Of a DNA stretch of 64,000 nt, positions 45,489 to 56,220 are shown in pieces. Each line of letters starts with the position of its first letter. The first letter of the stretch is position 1. The stretch spans positions 62,001-126,000 of the forward strand of contig CANMJA010000004.1 in assembly GCA_947498055.1 (NCBI GenBank), written 5' to 3'. A program made the translations under genes and the position numbers. The notes under the pieces were generated by a model. It made no database searches. It was not told the origin of the DNA and saw only the letters and a list, made by a program, of their open reading frames with translations. The DNA comes from an uncultured Tenacibaculum sp. GTDB lineage: Bacteria > Bacteroidota > Bacteroidia > Flavobacteriales > Flavobacteriaceae.

Positions 45489-45816
45489 TTCAAAATTAGA
45501 CGATCTATTAAAAGAATATGGTGATTCTAATGGTGATTCTATAGATGCTAATGAAATAGATTATAATATTAATCTTACCAAACAAGAAATATCTGATAGA
45601 ATACAAGACAGAAATGAGAGAAAAAAGTATGCTTATCGAACTTTTATTTTCTTAAGTAGTTTTACTGCAGCCATTTTACTAATTATTATTGGTGCTGGTT
45701 TTTCTCGGGCTTTAAATTTTAACCTAAATGATGGTGTTTTAATAGCTTTAATTACTTCTTCTTTAGCTAGTATTGTAGGTATTTTTATTTTGGTAATGCG
45801 TTATTTATTTAGATAA
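45481..45816 (+). CDS. Two-helix membrane protein, possible toxin partner of the Panacea protein
   Basis: 111 residues starting at GTG 45481 inside the Panacea gene end. A soluble N-terminal part of about 50 residues (KLDDLLKEYGDSNGDS, NLTKQEISDRIQDRNERKKY) is followed by two membrane helices (TFIFLSSFTAAILLIIIGAG, VLIALITSSLASIVGIFILV) and a short basic end (MRYLFR). No named family. Membrane-acting toxins are among the known partners of Panacea antitoxins; that role is a hypothesis here. Confidence 0.65.
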   Translation: MHNSKLDDLLKEYGDSNGDSIDANEIDYNINLTKQEISDRIQDRNERKKYAYRTFIFLSSFTAAILLIIIGAGFSRALNFNLNDGVLIALITSSLASIVGIFILVMRYLFR

Positions 45817-45905
45817 TAATCATTTTTGATATTTTTTATAAAAAATATTTTCTTTTCTTTTTTCAGAATCAAAAAAGGATAACAAACATTATTTTAGCAC
45901 AAAAA

Positions 45906-45929
45906 AAGAGAAGCCTTTCGACTTCTCTT
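45906..45929 (-). terminator. Terminator of nrdA
   Basis: aagagaag (45906-45913) pairs with cttctctt (45922-45929), 8-nt loop. Read leftward it ends in a run of seven T. It lies about 25 nt after the nrdA stop. Confidence 0.7.
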
Positions 45930-45951
45930 CTCAACTTCCCTTTTAATTTAA

Positions 45952-48336
45952 TTAAGAACCACACATCAAACAATCCTCTGGGCCTGAATTTTTCGACGCA
46001 TCTACCATCTGTTTAAATTCTTCTGGACTCATTGGTTCATCTTCGTTGGTTTTTTCTTTAGATAACGTAAACTGAATCGCATTTACTGCAGATTTTGTAC
46101 GTAAATAATACATTCCTGTTTTTAAACCACTCTTCCATGCATAAAAATGCATAGACGTTAGTTTTGCAAAATCAGGATCTTTCATAAATAAATTTAATGA
46201 TTGAGATTGATCTATAAAGTATCCTCTATGGCGAGCCATATCTATGATATCTTTCATACTCATTTCCCAAACAGTTTTATATAAGTCTTTTAAATCTTGA
46301 GGAATACTTGCTATATGTTGAATAGATCCGTTTGCACGCATTATATCTTCCTTCATATCATTATTCCATAAGTTTAATTCAACTAAATCTTCTAATAAAT
46401 GTTTATTAACAACAATAAATTCTCCAGATAATACTCTTCTTGTATAAATATTAGAAGTATATGGTTCAAAAGCTTCGTTGTTACCTAAAATTTGAGAAGT
46501 AGAAGCAGTTGGCATTGGTGCTACTAATAAAGAATTACGAACTCCATGTTCTATAACCTCTTTACGTAAAGATTTCCAATCCCATCTTCCACTTAAATCT
46601 TCGTCTTGAATTCCCCACATATTGTATTGGAATTCTCCTTCAGACATTGGAGACCCTTTAAAAGTTGAATAAGCTCCTTTAGCTTTAGCTACTTCCATAG
46701 ATGAGGTAACTGCTGCAAAATATAAAGTTTCAAAGATTTCTTGATTCACCTTTTTAGCTTCTTCACTAGTAAAAGGTAAGCGCAACATGATAAAAGCATC
46801 TGCTAATCCTTGAATACCTAATCCAACTGGACGGTGACGTACATTAGAATTTTCTGCTTCTTTTACTGGGTAATAATTACGATCAATTACAGTATCTAAA
46901 TTTCTTATTACCTTTTTAGTTACTGTAAATAACTTATCGTGATCGAAAAATTTATTACCATTTTCATCTTCTCCAATGAACATTGGAATAGCTATAGATG
47001 CTAAATTACAAACCGCTACTTCATCTTCTGCTGTGTACTCCATAATTTCTGTACACAAATTTGAAGAACGAATAGTTCCTAAGTTTTTCTGATTAGATTT
47101 TCGGTTAGCAGCATCTTTATATAACATGTAAGGAGTACCTGTCTCTATCTGAGATTCTAGTATCTTCTCCCATAAATCACGAGCCTTAATCGTTTTTCTA
47201 CCTTTACCCGCTTTTTCATAACTTGTATATAAACGCTCAAACTCTTCTCCATAAGAATCGTATAAGTGTGGGCATTCGTGTGGACACATTAACGTCCAAT
47301 CTGCATCTTCTTGCACACGTTTCATAAACAAATCTGAAATCCACATTGCGTAAAACAAATCACGTGCACGCATCTCTTCTTTACCATGATTTTTCTTTAA
47401 ATCTAAAAAATCATAAATATCAGCATGCCAAGGCTCTAAATACATTGCAAAAGATCCTTTGCGTTTTCCTCCACCCTGATCTACATAACGCGCAGTATCA
47501 TTAAATACACGCAGCATTGGTACAATTCCATTCGATGTTCCGTTTGTTCCTGCAATATAACTTCCTGTTGCACGAATATTATGTAAAGACAAACCAATAC
47601 CTCCTGCAGACTGAGATATTTTTGCTGTTTGTTTTAATGTATCATAAATTCCATCAATACTATCATCTTGCATTTGTAATAAAAAACAAGAAGACATTTG
47701 AGGTTTTGGCGTTCCTGCATTAAATAAAGTAGGCGTTGCATGCGTAAAATATTTTTTACTCATTAATTCGTAAGTAGCAATTGCTTCATCTATATCTTCT
47801 TTATGAATACCTATAGATACTCTCATTAACATTTGCTGTGGACGCTCGGCAATTTGACCGTTTAGCTTTAATAAATAAGAACGCTCTAATGTTTTAAATC
47901 CGAAATAATCATAATTAAAATCTCTACTATATATAATAGTTGAATCTAACTTTTCAGCATTTTTCATGATAATTTCATACACATCATCTGCTAATAATGG
48001 TGCTTTTTTTTCTGTACGTGGATTTACATATTCATATAAATCTGTCATCGTTTCTGTAAACGATTTTTTGGTATTTTTATGTAAATTAGAAACGGCAATT
48101 CTTGCAGCCAGCTTTGCATAATCTGGGTGAGCAGTTGTCATAGTTGCAGCAACTTCTGCGGCTAAATTATCTAACTCAGAAGTTGTAACCCCATCGTACA
48201 ACCCTTCAATTACTCGCATAGCGACCTTCACCGGATCAACAATATTGTTTAATCCGTAACACATCTTTTTAACTCTCTCTGTGATTTTGTCAAACATCAC
48301 AGGTTCTTTTCTGCCATCCCTTTTTACTACATACAT
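45952..48336 (-). CDS. nrdA: Ribonucleoside-diphosphate reductase alpha subunit
   Basis: 794 residues. An N-terminal ATP-cone ([20 protein letters not shown], 1-90) allows allosteric control by ATP/dATP. The catalytic barrel has the active-site cysteines ([11 protein letters not shown] and [21 protein letters not shown]), with the C-terminal redox pair Cys789/Cys792 (EDCLMCGS). It makes dNDPs from NDPs with the NrdB radical subunit. It lies about 88 nt downstream of nrdB, same strand, so one nrdBA transcript. Confidence 0.96.
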   Translation of the reverse strand: MYVVKRDGRKEPVMFDKITERVKKMCYGLNNIVDPVKVAMRVIEGLYDGVTTSELDNLAAEVAATMTTAHPDYAKLAARIAVSNLHKNTKKSFTETMTDLYEYVNPRTEKKAPLLADDVYEIIMKNAEKLDSTIIYSRDFNYDYFGFKTLERSYLLKLNGQIAERPQQMLMRVSIGIHKEDIDEAIATYELMSKKYFTHATPTLFNAGTPKPQMSSCFLLQMQDDSIDGIYDTLKQTAKISQSAGGIGLSLHNIRATGSYIAGTNGTSNGIVPMLRVFNDTARYVDQGGGKRKGSFAMYLEPWHADIYDFLDLKKNHGKEEMRARDLFYAMWISDLFMKRVQEDADWTLMCPHECPHLYDSYGEEFERLYTSYEKAGKGRKTIKARDLWEKILESQIETGTPYMLYKDAANRKSNQKNLGTIRSSNLCTEIMEYTAEDEVAVCNLASIAIPMFIGEDENGNKFFDHDKLFTVTKKVIRNLDTVIDRNYYPVKEAENSNVRHRPVGLGIQGLADAFIMLRLPFTSEEAKKVNQEIFETLYFAAVTSSMEVAKAKGAYSTFKGSPMSEGEFQYNMWGIQDEDLSGRWDWKSLRKEVIEHGVRNSLLVAPMPTASTSQILGNNEAFEPYTSNIYTRRVLSGEFIVVNKHLLEDLVELNLWNNDMKEDIMRANGSIQHIASIPQDLKDLYKTVWEMSMKDIIDMARHRGYFIDQSQSLNLFMKDPDFAKLTSMHFYAWKSGLKTGMYYLRTKSAVNAIQFTLSKEKTNEDEPMSPEEFKQMVDASKNSGPEDCLMCGS

Positions 48337-48423
48337 GCTTTAATTTTGGTTTTATATAGGTTATAATCTTAAGAGAAAAATCTTAAGATAATTAATTGTT
48401 TTCGGTAACTAAATTTACAATTC

Positions 48424-49395
48424 TTAAAAATCTGCATCAAAACTGATAGAACCAGTTCCTCCAGATTTTACTCCTGCTTTTTGGTATTCTGAAACTCTTT
48501 TTTCGAAGAAATTTGTTTTTCCTTCTAAGGAAATCATTTCCATAAAATCAAAAGGATTGGTTGAGTTGTACTCTTTCTCGCAACCAAATTCTAATAACAA
48601 TCTATCAGTAACAAACTCTAAATATTGTGTCATTAGCTTTGCATTCATTCCAATTAAACTTACAGGTAATGATTCTGTAACAAACTCACGCTCTATATTT
48701 AATGCAGAAACGATAATTTCACGTATTCTCTCTTTAGAAACTTTATTTACTAGATGATTATTGTGTAAATGAACTGCAAAATCACAATGCATTCCTTCAT
48801 CTCTAGAAATCAATTCATTTGAAAATGTTAGTCCAGGTAATAATCCTCTTTTCTTTAACCAAAAAATAGAACAAAATGATCCTGAAAAGAAAATACCTTC
48901 TACTGCTGCAAAAGCTATTAAACGCTCTGCAAAAGAATCAGATTCTATCCATTTTAGAGCCCAATCTGCTTTCTTTTTAATGGCAGGAAAAACATCAATA
49001 GCTTTAAACAAACTATCTTTTTCTTCTTCATCTTTTATATACGTATCAATTAATAAAGAATAGGTTTCTGAATGAATATTTTCCATCATTATTTGAAATC
49101 CATAAAAAAACTTTGCCTCTGAGTATTGTACTTCGTTTACAAAATTTTCTGCTAAATTTTCATTCACAATACCATCTGAAGCAGCAAAAAAAGCAAGAAT
49201 ATGTTTAATAAAATAACGCTCATCATCTGTCAATTTATTATTCCAATCATTTAAATCTTGATGTAAATCTATTTCTTCAGCTGTCCAAAAACAAGCTTGT
49301 TGTTTTTTATACCATTCCCATAGATCATTATGTTGGATAGGAAATATAACAAATCGGTCCTTGTTTTCTTGCAAAATAGGTTCTATGCTAGCCAT
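48424..49395 (-). CDS. nrdB: Ribonucleoside-diphosphate reductase beta subunit
   Basis: 323 residues of class Ia ferritin-like type. Metal ligand and radical lines are seen: [40 protein letters not shown] (with a candidate radical Tyr), [20 protein letters not shown] and [15 protein letters not shown]. It generates the tyrosyl radical passed to NrdA. The promoter at 49465-49492 is about 80 nt upstream. Confidence 0.96.
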   Translation of the reverse strand: MASIEPILQENKDRFVIFPIQHNDLWEWYKKQQACFWTAEEIDLHQDLNDWNNKLTDDERYFIKHILAFFAASDGIVNENLAENFVNEVQYSEAKFFYGFQIMMENIHSETYSLLIDTYIKDEEEKDSLFKAIDVFPAIKKKADWALKWIESDSFAERLIAFAAVEGIFFSGSFCSIFWLKKRGLLPGLTFSNELISRDEGMHCDFAVHLHNNHLVNKVSKERIREIIVSALNIEREFVTESLPVSLIGMNAKLMTQYLEFVTDRLLLEFGCEKEYNSTNPFDFMEMISLEGKTNFFEKRVSEYQKAGVKSGGTGSISFDADF

Positions 49396-49464
49396 TTAAT
49401 AGTTTTATTTTTTTGTTGTTAAAAGCCTTCTTTGGGGGGACAACAAAGATTCAAAAATTTAATT

Positions 49465-49492
49465 CAAAAATAAAGTTTTACTTATTCACAAA
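49465..49492 (-). promoter_or_regulatory. Promoter of nrdBA
   Basis: Read leftward: TTTG (49492-49489), 16 nt, TATTTTTG (49472-49465), matching the Bacteroidota promoter. Confidence 0.5.
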
Positions 49493-49676
49493 CCCCTTGA
49501 AGTTTTTAACAAATGGATGTAAATTAAAAAAAACACCACAGAATAGCTGTTTTTAAATTGTTGTTTTTCAAATCTTTGAAATTCGAAAAAAGCGTTAGTA
49601 GTTGATTATAATAGGGTTTCTAGAAAAGTAAAAAACAAACCAAAAATTAAAAAATTTCAATTGCTTTTTTAAATAG

Positions 49677-49778
49677 AAAAAGCAACGTCTGAGAAACGTT
49701 GCTTTTTGATTCCATAATTCGAATAATCCCCAATATTACGATTTATGATTGTGTAAATGTTGAATACATAAAAGTACA
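49677..49778 (-). ncRNA. Candidate small RNA with intrinsic terminator
   Basis: Reading leftward, TATATTTG (49789-49782) could start a transcript near 49778. The transcript would end in a perfect 12-bp hairpin (aaaaagcaacgt 49677-49688 / acgttgcttttt 49696-49707) followed by a T-rich run, about 100 nt in all. The hairpin is too far from the trxA stop (about 210 nt) to be its obvious terminator, and another hairpin at 49831-49875 already serves that role. Promoter evidence is only the -7 box, and no family is recognised. Confidence 0.3.
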
Positions 49779-49830
49779 TCACAAATATAGGTACATTCTT
49801 CTATAATGAAATTGATTTTTGTATAAATGG

Positions 49831-49875
49831 TTCGTTTTTATGTGTATTTGTATTAAAAAACACATAAAAAACGAA
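49831..49875 (-). terminator. Hairpin downstream of trxA, probable terminator
   Basis: ttcgtttttatgtgt (49831-49845) pairs with acacataaaaaacgaa (49860-49875) with one bulged A and a 14-nt loop, about 40 nt after the trxA stop. Confidence 0.5.
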
Positions 49876-49917
49876 TTATTCCATTTTATTCTCATTAAAT
49901 TGTTTCAAAAAATTCTT

Positions 49918-50277
49918 TTAACTATTTACTTTTAAGACATTAGCTATTATCTCTTCTATTTGTTTTTTTGGTAAAGCTCCATTCGCCATTTGTGGGTCTT
50001 CACCAATTGGACAAAAAAGCATGGAAGGAATACTTCTAATACCAAACATTGCCGATAATTCTCTCTCTGCTTCTGTATCTACTTTGTATATTTTCACTTT
50101 TCCCTCATATTGTTCACTTAATTGCTCTAAAATAGGAGACAACATTTTACAAGGCCCACACCAATCTGCATAAAAATCAATTATTGCTGGTATTTCTCCT
50201 TTAAATTCCCATTCTTTATTTTTTTCGTAGTTAAATACTTTCTCTAAAAAAGAATCTTTCGTTAATAATTCTGTCAT
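49918..50277 (-). CDS. trxA: Thioredoxin
   Basis: 119 residues. Active site WCGPC (Cys40, Cys43) in FYADWCGPCKMLSPILEQL and cis-Pro in IRSIPSMLF. No signal peptide, so cytoplasmic. It is the likely electron donor for the nearby ribonucleotide reductase, which lies downstream on the same strand as a separate transcription unit. Confidence 0.95.
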   Translation of the reverse strand: MTELLTKDSFLEKVFNYEKNKEWEFKGEIPAIIDFYADWCGPCKMLSPILEQLSEQYEGKVKIYKVDTEAERELSAMFGIRSIPSMLFCPIGEDPQMANGALPKKQIEEIIANVLKVNS

Positions 50278-50424
50278 GTTTTTCTATTTACTTTTCTATA
50301 AAGTTAGACGATAATACTAAATAAAATTACAAAAGACAGTTATTAATGTTAAAAACCTCTTAAATTGTAACGTTTCATTATTTTTTTACTCTAATTTTGA
50401 GAATCTTAATCTAATCAATCAAAG

Positions 50425-52578
50425 ATGAAAAAAATATTTCTACCCGTAGTAGCTAGTTTTTTACTAATTGCTTGCAAAAAAAATATTTCTGAAAATAGTA
50501 TTGAAATGAAATATCCTGAAACAAAGAAACAACCTGTAATTGACAATTATTTTGGCACTGAAATAACAGATAATTATAGATGGTTGGAAGATGATAGAAG
50601 TAAAGAAACAGAGAACTGGGTAAAAGCAGAAAATAAAGTTACCTCTAATTACTTATCTAAAATCTCTTATCGAGAACAATTAAAAAATCGATTATCTGAA
50701 TTATGGAATTATGAAAAAAGAGGTGCTCCTTTTAAAGAAGGTGACTATACATATATGTATAAAAATGATGGTCTACAAAATCATTATGTTTTATATAGGA
50801 AAAAAGAAAATGATAAGGAAGAAATTTTTTTAGATCCAAATACCTTTTCTGAAGATGGAACTACCTCTATGAGTTCTGTAAGTTTTTCTAAAGATGGAAA
50901 AACAGTTGCTTATGCTATTTCTGAAGGAGGAAGCGATTGGAGAAAAGTAATTATAATGGATGTTGCTTCCAAAAAAATTAAAGAAGACACTTTGGTAGAT
51001 GTGAAATTTTCTGGTATTTCTTGGAAAGGAAATGACGGTTTTTATTATTCTAGTTATGACAAACCTAAAGGAAGTGAATTGTCTGCAAAAACAGATCAAC
51101 ATAAATTATATTATCATAAATTAGGAACAGATCAAAAAAAAGATGTTGTTATTTTTGGAGCTACGCCAGAAGAAAAACATAGATATGTAGGTGGTAATGT
51201 AACAGAAGATGATAACTATTTAATTATAAGTGCTTCTACCTCTACCTCTGGAAACAAGCTTTTTATGAAAGATTTATCAAAACCTAACAGTAAACTCATT
51301 ACTGTTTTGGATAATTTTGATAGTACCACTTATCTTATCGAAAATACTGGGAGTAAACTTTATTTAGTTACTAACTTAAATGCTCCTAATCAAAAAATTG
51401 TAACAGTAGATGCTTCAAATCCTGCTCCAGAAAACTGGAAAGACTTTATTCCTGAAACAAAAGATGTATTAAGTATATCTACTGGTTCTGGTTATTTCTT
51501 TGCTGAATATATGGTAGATGCTGTTTCTAAAGTTTTTCAATATGATTATAATGGAAAATTAATTAGAGAAATAAAATTACCTGGTGTTGGTTCTGTTGGT
51601 AACTTTGGTGCAAAAAAAGAAGCTAAAGAAATATATTTTTCTTTCACAAACTATAATACTCCTGGTTCTTTGTACATATATAATCCTGAACAAGGTTCGT
51701 ATAAATCATATTGGAAACCTACTATAGGTTTTCATTCAGAAGATTATGTAAGTAAGCAAGTTTTCTATACTTCTAAAGACGGAACAAAAGTTCCAATGAT
51801 TATTACTCACAAAAAGGGAATAGAATTAAATGGGAAAAACCCAACTATCTTATATGGTTATGGAGGATTTAATGTTAGCTTAACTCCTAGTTTTAGTATT
51901 GCAAATGCTGTATGGATGGAACAAGGAGGTATTTATGCAGTACCTAATTTACGTGGTGGTGGAGAATATGGAAAAAAATGGCACATAGCAGGTACAAAAA
52001 TGCAGAAACAAAATGTTTTTGATGATTTTATTGCTGCTGCTGAATATTTAATAGAAAAGAAATATACCTCTTCAGATTTTTTAGCAGTTAGAGGAGGTTC
52101 TAATGGAGGCTTGTTAGTTGGAGCTACTATGACACAACGCCCTGATTTAATGCGCGTAGCTTTGCCAGCTGTTGGCGTTTTAGATATGTTACGTTACCAT
52201 ACTTTTACTGCAGGTGCAGGTTGGGCATACGATTATGGTACTGCTGAAGACACTAAAGAAATGTTTAACTATTTAAAAGGATATTCACCTGTTCATAATG
52301 TAAAGAAAGGAGTTTCATATCCTGCCACATTAGTAACTACAGGAGATCATGATGATCGTGTTGTCCCTGCTCATAGTTTTAAGTTTGCTGCCGAATTACA
52401 AGAAAAACAACAAGGAAAAAACCCTGTGTTAATTAGAATTGAAACAAATGCAGGACATGGTGCCGGAACACCAGTTGCAAAAACAATTGAACAATTTGCT
52501 GATATTTTCGGATTTACCTTATATAATATGGGATTCGATCAGTTACCAAATGTATCTACAATAAAAATTAAACCGTAA
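50425..52578 (+). CDS. Prolyl oligopeptidase family lipoprotein (S9A)
   Basis: 717 residues. Lipoprotein signal ([10 protein letters not shown], Cys17). The N-terminal beta-propeller (about 80-440) starts [20 protein letters not shown], as in prolyl oligopeptidase. The C-terminal alpha/beta-hydrolase has Ser559 in [11 protein letters not shown], Asp near 640 ([14 protein letters not shown]) and His near 677 (NAGHGAGTP). It cleaves short peptides after proline, outside the cytoplasm as a lipoprotein. It is followed after 14 nt by the M13 peptidase gene, so a two-gene peptide-degrading operon. A -7 box (taattttg, 50392-50399) lies 25 nt upstream. Confidence 0.95.
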   Translation: MKKIFLPVVASFLLIACKKNISENSIEMKYPETKKQPVIDNYFGTEITDNYRWLEDDRSKETENWVKAENKVTSNYLSKISYREQLKNRLSELWNYEKRGAPFKEGDYTYMYKNDGLQNHYVLYRKKENDKEEIFLDPNTFSEDGTTSMSSVSFSKDGKTVAYAISEGGSDWRKVIIMDVASKKIKEDTLVDVKFSGISWKGNDGFYYSSYDKPKGSELSAKTDQHKLYYHKLGTDQKKDVVIFGATPEEKHRYVGGNVTEDDNYLIISASTSTSGNKLFMKDLSKPNSKLITVLDNFDSTTYLIENTGSKLYLVTNLNAPNQKIVTVDASNPAPENWKDFIPETKDVLSISTGSGYFFAEYMVDAVSKVFQYDYNGKLIREIKLPGVGSVGNFGAKKEAKEIYFSFTNYNTPGSLYIYNPEQGSYKSYWKPTIGFHSEDYVSKQVFYTSKDGTKVPMIITHKKGIELNGKNPTILYGYGGFNVSLTPSFSIANAVWMEQGGIYAVPNLRGGGEYGKKWHIAGTKMQKQNVFDDFIAAAEYLIEKKYTSSDFLAVRGGSNGGLLVGATMTQRPDLMRVALPAVGVLDMLRYHTFTAGAGWAYDYGTAEDTKEMFNYLKGYSPVHNVKKGVSYPATLVTTGDHDDRVVPAHSFKFAAELQEKQQGKNPVLIRIETNAGHGAGTPVAKTIEQFADIFGFTLYNMGFDQLPNVSTIKIKP

Positions 52579-52592
52579 TCAAAGTTATTCAA

Positions 52593-54737
52593 ATGAAAAA
52601 TTTTAAAAAAGGTCTATTTATTATGGCAATTACCTCTTTAGGCGTAATTGCTTGTAAAACAGATGAAAAAAAGCCTACTGATACTAAATCTACAGAAAAC
52701 AAACCCGTAGCAGAAAAAATTCCTGGAATTATTTTAGAGAACATGGATACTTCGGTAAAGCCAACCGATGATTTTTTTAAATATGTAAATGGAACTTGGT
52801 TAGATAAAACAGAGATTCCTGCAGACCAAACTTCTTGGGGTGGTTTTGGAGAACTTCGTAAGAAAACAGATGCAGATGTATTGGTTATTTTAAACAAAGC
52901 CATTGAGGAAGGTAATTTTCCTAAAATAAAAGATGCTAATGGAAATGAAATAGATTCAGATCAAGAAAAAGCTGTTAATTACTATGAAACAATCATGGAT
53001 ACTGTAGCTAGAAATAAAGCTGGTAAAGATCCTGTAAAACCATTTCTTAAAAAAATTGAAGCCATTAAAAACTTAAAAGACGTACAAACTTTTATTACAA
53101 ACATGGCTCCATACGGAGGTGGTAGTTTTTATGGGTTTGGTGTTTTTAATGATCTTAAAAACAGCAATATGAATGCTGGTTACATGGGAGCAGGTGGCCT
53201 TGGTTTATCTAGAGATTATTATGTAGATAAAAAAGTAGCAGATAAGTTAGCAAAATATCAAGAATTTGTTGCTAAAATGCTTCAAGAGTTTGGAGATGAT
53301 GAGGCTACTGCTAAAAAGAATGCTGCTACTATTATCGCTTTCGAAAAAAGTTTAGCAGAACCAATGATGACAAAAGAAGAGCGTAGAGATACTCGTAAAA
53401 TGTACAATCCTATGTCTGTCGAAGAATTAACTAAACTATCTCCTGCAATAGATTGGGCAGCTTATTTAAAAGGAATTGGAGTTGGTGTTACTAATTTAGA
53501 TAAAAAAGAAGGTAGCAATCTTGATAAAATTATTGTAACAGATCCTGGTTATTTTAAAGCAATGAGTAAGGTGCTTAAAAGTAATCCTATAGAGAATGTT
53601 AAATTAGTATTGCGTTGGAATGCAATTAATGGTTCTTTAGGTTTATTATCTACCGATTTAGAAAAAGCTAATTGGGAATTCTATAGTAAAGAAATGCGTG
53701 GAGCGAAAAAACAACGCCCAAGAGATGAACGTGCTTTAGGAAACTTAAATGGTGCTGTAGGCGAAGCTTTAGGTAAATTATATGTGGATGCAAAATTTCC
53801 ACCAGAGGCGAAGAAAAAAGCAAAGGAGATGATTGACAATGTAATGTTAGGATTCGAAAAGCGTATTGCTTCTTTAGAATGGATGAGCCCAGAAACAAAA
53901 GAAAAAGCATTAGAAAAACTACATAAGCTGACAGTTAAAATTGCATATCCAGATAAATGGAAAGATTACTCTGCATTACAAGTAAAAGGATTGAAAAATG
54001 GTGGTACTTATTTTGATAATGCTATTAATGTTTCTAAATGGAATTTTGAAAAAAGCATGTCTAAATTAGGTAAAAAAGTAGACAGAACAGAATGGGGAAT
54101 GTCTCCACAAACTGTAAACGCTTACTTTAATCCAGTAAATAATGAAATTGTATTTCCTGCTGCTATCTTACAACCTCCTTTCTATAATTATCAAGCAGAT
54201 GAAGCTGTAAATTATGGTGGTATTGGTGCAGTAATTGGTCATGAAATTTCACATAGTTTTGATGATTCTGGTGCTCGTTTTGATGGAGATGGAAACCTTA
54301 AAAACTGGTGGACTGACGAAGATTCTAAAAAATTCAAAGAAGTTGGTGGTAGATTAGTAAAGCAATACAGTGATATTATTGCTATTGATAGCATGCATTT
54401 AAACGGAGAGTATACTTTAGGAGAAAATATTGGTGATTTAGGTGGTGTACAAGCTGCTTATGAAGGATTACAAATTTTCTTAAAGAAAAATGGTCGTCCT
54501 GCTGATATTGATGGTTTTACTGCGGAACAACGTTTTTTCCTTTCTTGGGGAACTATCTGGAGAACGAAAATGCGTGATGAAGCTTTAAAAAACTTAATTA
54601 TGACAAACACACATGCTCCTGGACAGTACAGAGCATATATGCCTCTTAAAAATGTAGATGCTTTTTATGATGCATTTAAAGTAAAAGAAGGAGATAAAAT
54701 GTACTTAAAACCTGAAGATAGAGTAAGAATTTGGTAA
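52593..54737 (+). CDS. M13 family metallopeptidase lipoprotein (neprilysin-like)
   Basis: 714 residues. Lipoprotein signal (ITSLGVIACKT). The M13 N-terminal domain (MDTSVKPTDDFFKYVNGTWL, about 50-420) is followed by the zinc-binding domain: HEISH at His550-His554, and third ligand Glu in YTLGENIGDLGGV. Other family lines are NEIVFPAAILQPPFYN and the C-terminal RVRIW. Envelope oligopeptidase, co-transcribed with the S9A gene. Confidence 0.95.
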   Translation: MKNFKKGLFIMAITSLGVIACKTDEKKPTDTKSTENKPVAEKIPGIILENMDTSVKPTDDFFKYVNGTWLDKTEIPADQTSWGGFGELRKKTDADVLVILNKAIEEGNFPKIKDANGNEIDSDQEKAVNYYETIMDTVARNKAGKDPVKPFLKKIEAIKNLKDVQTFITNMAPYGGGSFYGFGVFNDLKNSNMNAGYMGAGGLGLSRDYYVDKKVADKLAKYQEFVAKMLQEFGDDEATAKKNAATIIAFEKSLAEPMMTKEERRDTRKMYNPMSVEELTKLSPAIDWAAYLKGIGVGVTNLDKKEGSNLDKIIVTDPGYFKAMSKVLKSNPIENVKLVLRWNAINGSLGLLSTDLEKANWEFYSKEMRGAKKQRPRDERALGNLNGAVGEALGKLYVDAKFPPEAKKKAKEMIDNVMLGFEKRIASLEWMSPETKEKALEKLHKLTVKIAYPDKWKDYSALQVKGLKNGGTYFDNAINVSKWNFEKSMSKLGKKVDRTEWGMSPQTVNAYFNPVNNEIVFPAAILQPPFYNYQADEAVNYGGIGAVIGHEISHSFDDSGARFDGDGNLKNWWTDEDSKKFKEVGGRLVKQYSDIIAIDSMHLNGEYTLGENIGDLGGVQAAYEGLQIFLKKNGRPADIDGFTAEQRFFLSWGTIWRTKMRDEALKNLIMTNTHAPGQYRAYMPLKNVDAFYDAFKVKEGDKMYLKPEDRVRIW

Positions 54738-54759
54738 ACAATTCTTGTTTTTATATACC

Positions 54760-54787
54760 AAACCGACACAAATGTGTCGGTTTTTTT
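54760..54787 (+). terminator. Terminator of the S9A-M13 operon
   Basis: aaaccgacaca (54760-54770) pairs with tgtgtcggttt (54773-54783), 2-nt loop, then T run. Confidence 0.85.
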
Positions 54788-54852
54788 ATTTTTACAAAAC
54801 AATAATTCTGTTTCTCTATTTTCTTTTTGAATGATTTTCTATTTTTACAGCA

Positions 54853-55773
54853 ATGCTAAAAATAAATAATATTTCTTTTTCTTATAGCAAAGAAAAAACT
54901 ACACTTAAAAACATTCACTTTAATTTACTAAAAGGAGAGCATTTAAGTATTATGGGAGAAAGTGGCTGTGGAAAATCTACACTACTTAAAGTTATTTATG
55001 GTTTATTAGATGTTAACGAAGGAAATCTTTTTTGGAAAGATCATGAAATTTTAGGCCCTGCTTTTCATTTAGTTCCTGGAATGGATTTTTTTAAATATGT
55101 TCCTCAAGATTTTGAATTAATGCCTTATACTTCTGTTGCAGAAAATATTTCTAAGTTTTTATCTCGTTTTTATCCTGAAGAAACAAAGAACAGAACTCAA
55201 GAGTTATTAGAAGTGATTGAAATGGAAGATTACGCAGATATAAAAGTAAAGAATTTAAGTGGAGGACAACAACAACGGGTAGCCATTGCAAGGGCTTTAG
55301 CCAAAGAACCCGAATTGCTTTTGTTAGATGAACCTTTTAGTCAAATAGATAATTTTAAAAAAAATTCTTTAAGAAGAAAACTATTTTCTTATTTAAAGGA
55401 AAAAGAAATCGCTTGTATCGTAGCAACTCATGATGGTAATGATGCATTATCTTTTTCTGATACATTAATTGTTATTCGGAACAACACCATTATTGCAAAT
55501 GGACATCCAAAAGAGCTATATAGCAACCCTAAAATAAAATATATTGCTTCTTTATTTGATGATATTAATGAAATTGAAATTAATGGAGAGCAAAAACTGT
55601 TTTATCCACATCAAATAAAAATTGTAGAAAAATCAGATAAAAAAGCAACAGTTACAGCTAGTTATTTTAAAGGTTTTTATTGGTTAATTGAAGTCGCTTA
55701 TAAGCAACAAAAACTATTTATTTCTCATCCTTCTGATATAGAAAAAGAAACTATTATTTCCGTTCATTTTTAA
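54853..55773 (+). CDS. ABC transporter ATP-binding protein
   Basis: 306 residues. Walker A GESGCGKST, signature LSGGQQQRVAIARAL, Walker B LLLLDEPF, and the switch His in VATHDGND. The last about 75 residues look like a small beta-domain (YPHQIKIVEKSDKKATVTAS), similar to TOBE-type tails of importer ATPases. No permease gene is nearby, so the substrate cannot be told. It overlaps the convergent GreA-like gene by 4 nt. Confidence 0.9.
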   Translation: MLKINNISFSYSKEKTTLKNIHFNLLKGEHLSIMGESGCGKSTLLKVIYGLLDVNEGNLFWKDHEILGPAFHLVPGMDFFKYVPQDFELMPYTSVAENISKFLSRFYPEETKNRTQELLEVIEMEDYADIKVKNLSGGQQQRVAIARALAKEPELLLLDEPFSQIDNFKKNSLRRKLFSYLKEKEIACIVATHDGNDALSFSDTLIVIRNNTIIANGHPKELYSNPKIKYIASLFDDINEIEINGEQKLFYPHQIKIVEKSDKKATVTASYFKGFYWLIEVAYKQQKLFISHPSDIEKETIISVHF

Positions 55774-56219
55774 AAAATTTCTTTCATCTGTATCTTATTT
55801 CCATGAAAAGAAAACACATCGTTTTTCTTTTTTCCTAACAATAATTTTCCAATCGGTGAAGATACAGAAATTGCAAAATAAGAATCCTTATCAACAACTA
55901 ATTGCCCTGCACTAATACTTAAAAAATAATTTGCTTTGTCCGTTTTTATAACACTTCCTAATCTAGCAACATCTGAACTATTTACTACATCCATTTTCGC
56001 CAATGTTTCTTTCATTATATGAATTCCTGACAGTTGCTGACTTGCTTTCTCCATTTCTAATTGTAACATGGCTCTACCTGTTTCATGTTTATCACCAGCA
56101 GAACTTTTCGTTTCGTTTTCTAATCCTTTTTTATTGGAAAGCATAATCTGTTCTACCGTCTGTAATCTTTTACTTACGTAAGTTTCACATAATCCTAATA
56201 GTTTTTTCTTTACTTCCAT
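55770..56219 (-). CDS. GreA/GreB-like small protein at end of PKS operon
   Basis: 149 residues. The N-terminal half is a helical coiled coil (VSKRLQTVEQIMLSNKKGLE, SAGDKHETGRAMLQLEMEKA). The C-terminal half has the FKBP-like line of GreA C-domains (ISVSSPIGKLLLGKKKNDVF). A transcription-elongation-type role is possible but unproven, and the conserved acidic tip needed for transcript cleavage is not apparent to me. It is often found beside the acyl-carrier genes in flavobacteria. The start is 1 nt after the PPTase stop. Confidence 0.6.
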   Translation of the reverse strand: MEVKKKLLGLCETYVSKRLQTVEQIMLSNKKGLENETKSSAGDKHETGRAMLQLEMEKASQQLSGIHIMKETLAKMDVVNSSDVARLGSVIKTDKANYFLSISAGQLVVDKDSYFAISVSSPIGKLLLGKKKNDVFSFHGNKIQMKEIF

Positions 56220-56220
56220 T

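Larger units (their letters stand above)
49396..49917. other. 522-bp intergenic region between nrdB and trxA
   Basis: Contains the nrdB promoter (49465-49492), a strong hairpin at 49677-49707, an internal leftward -7 element (49789-49782) and a long hairpin (49831-49875) near the trxA end. No ORF is supported. Confidence 0.6.
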
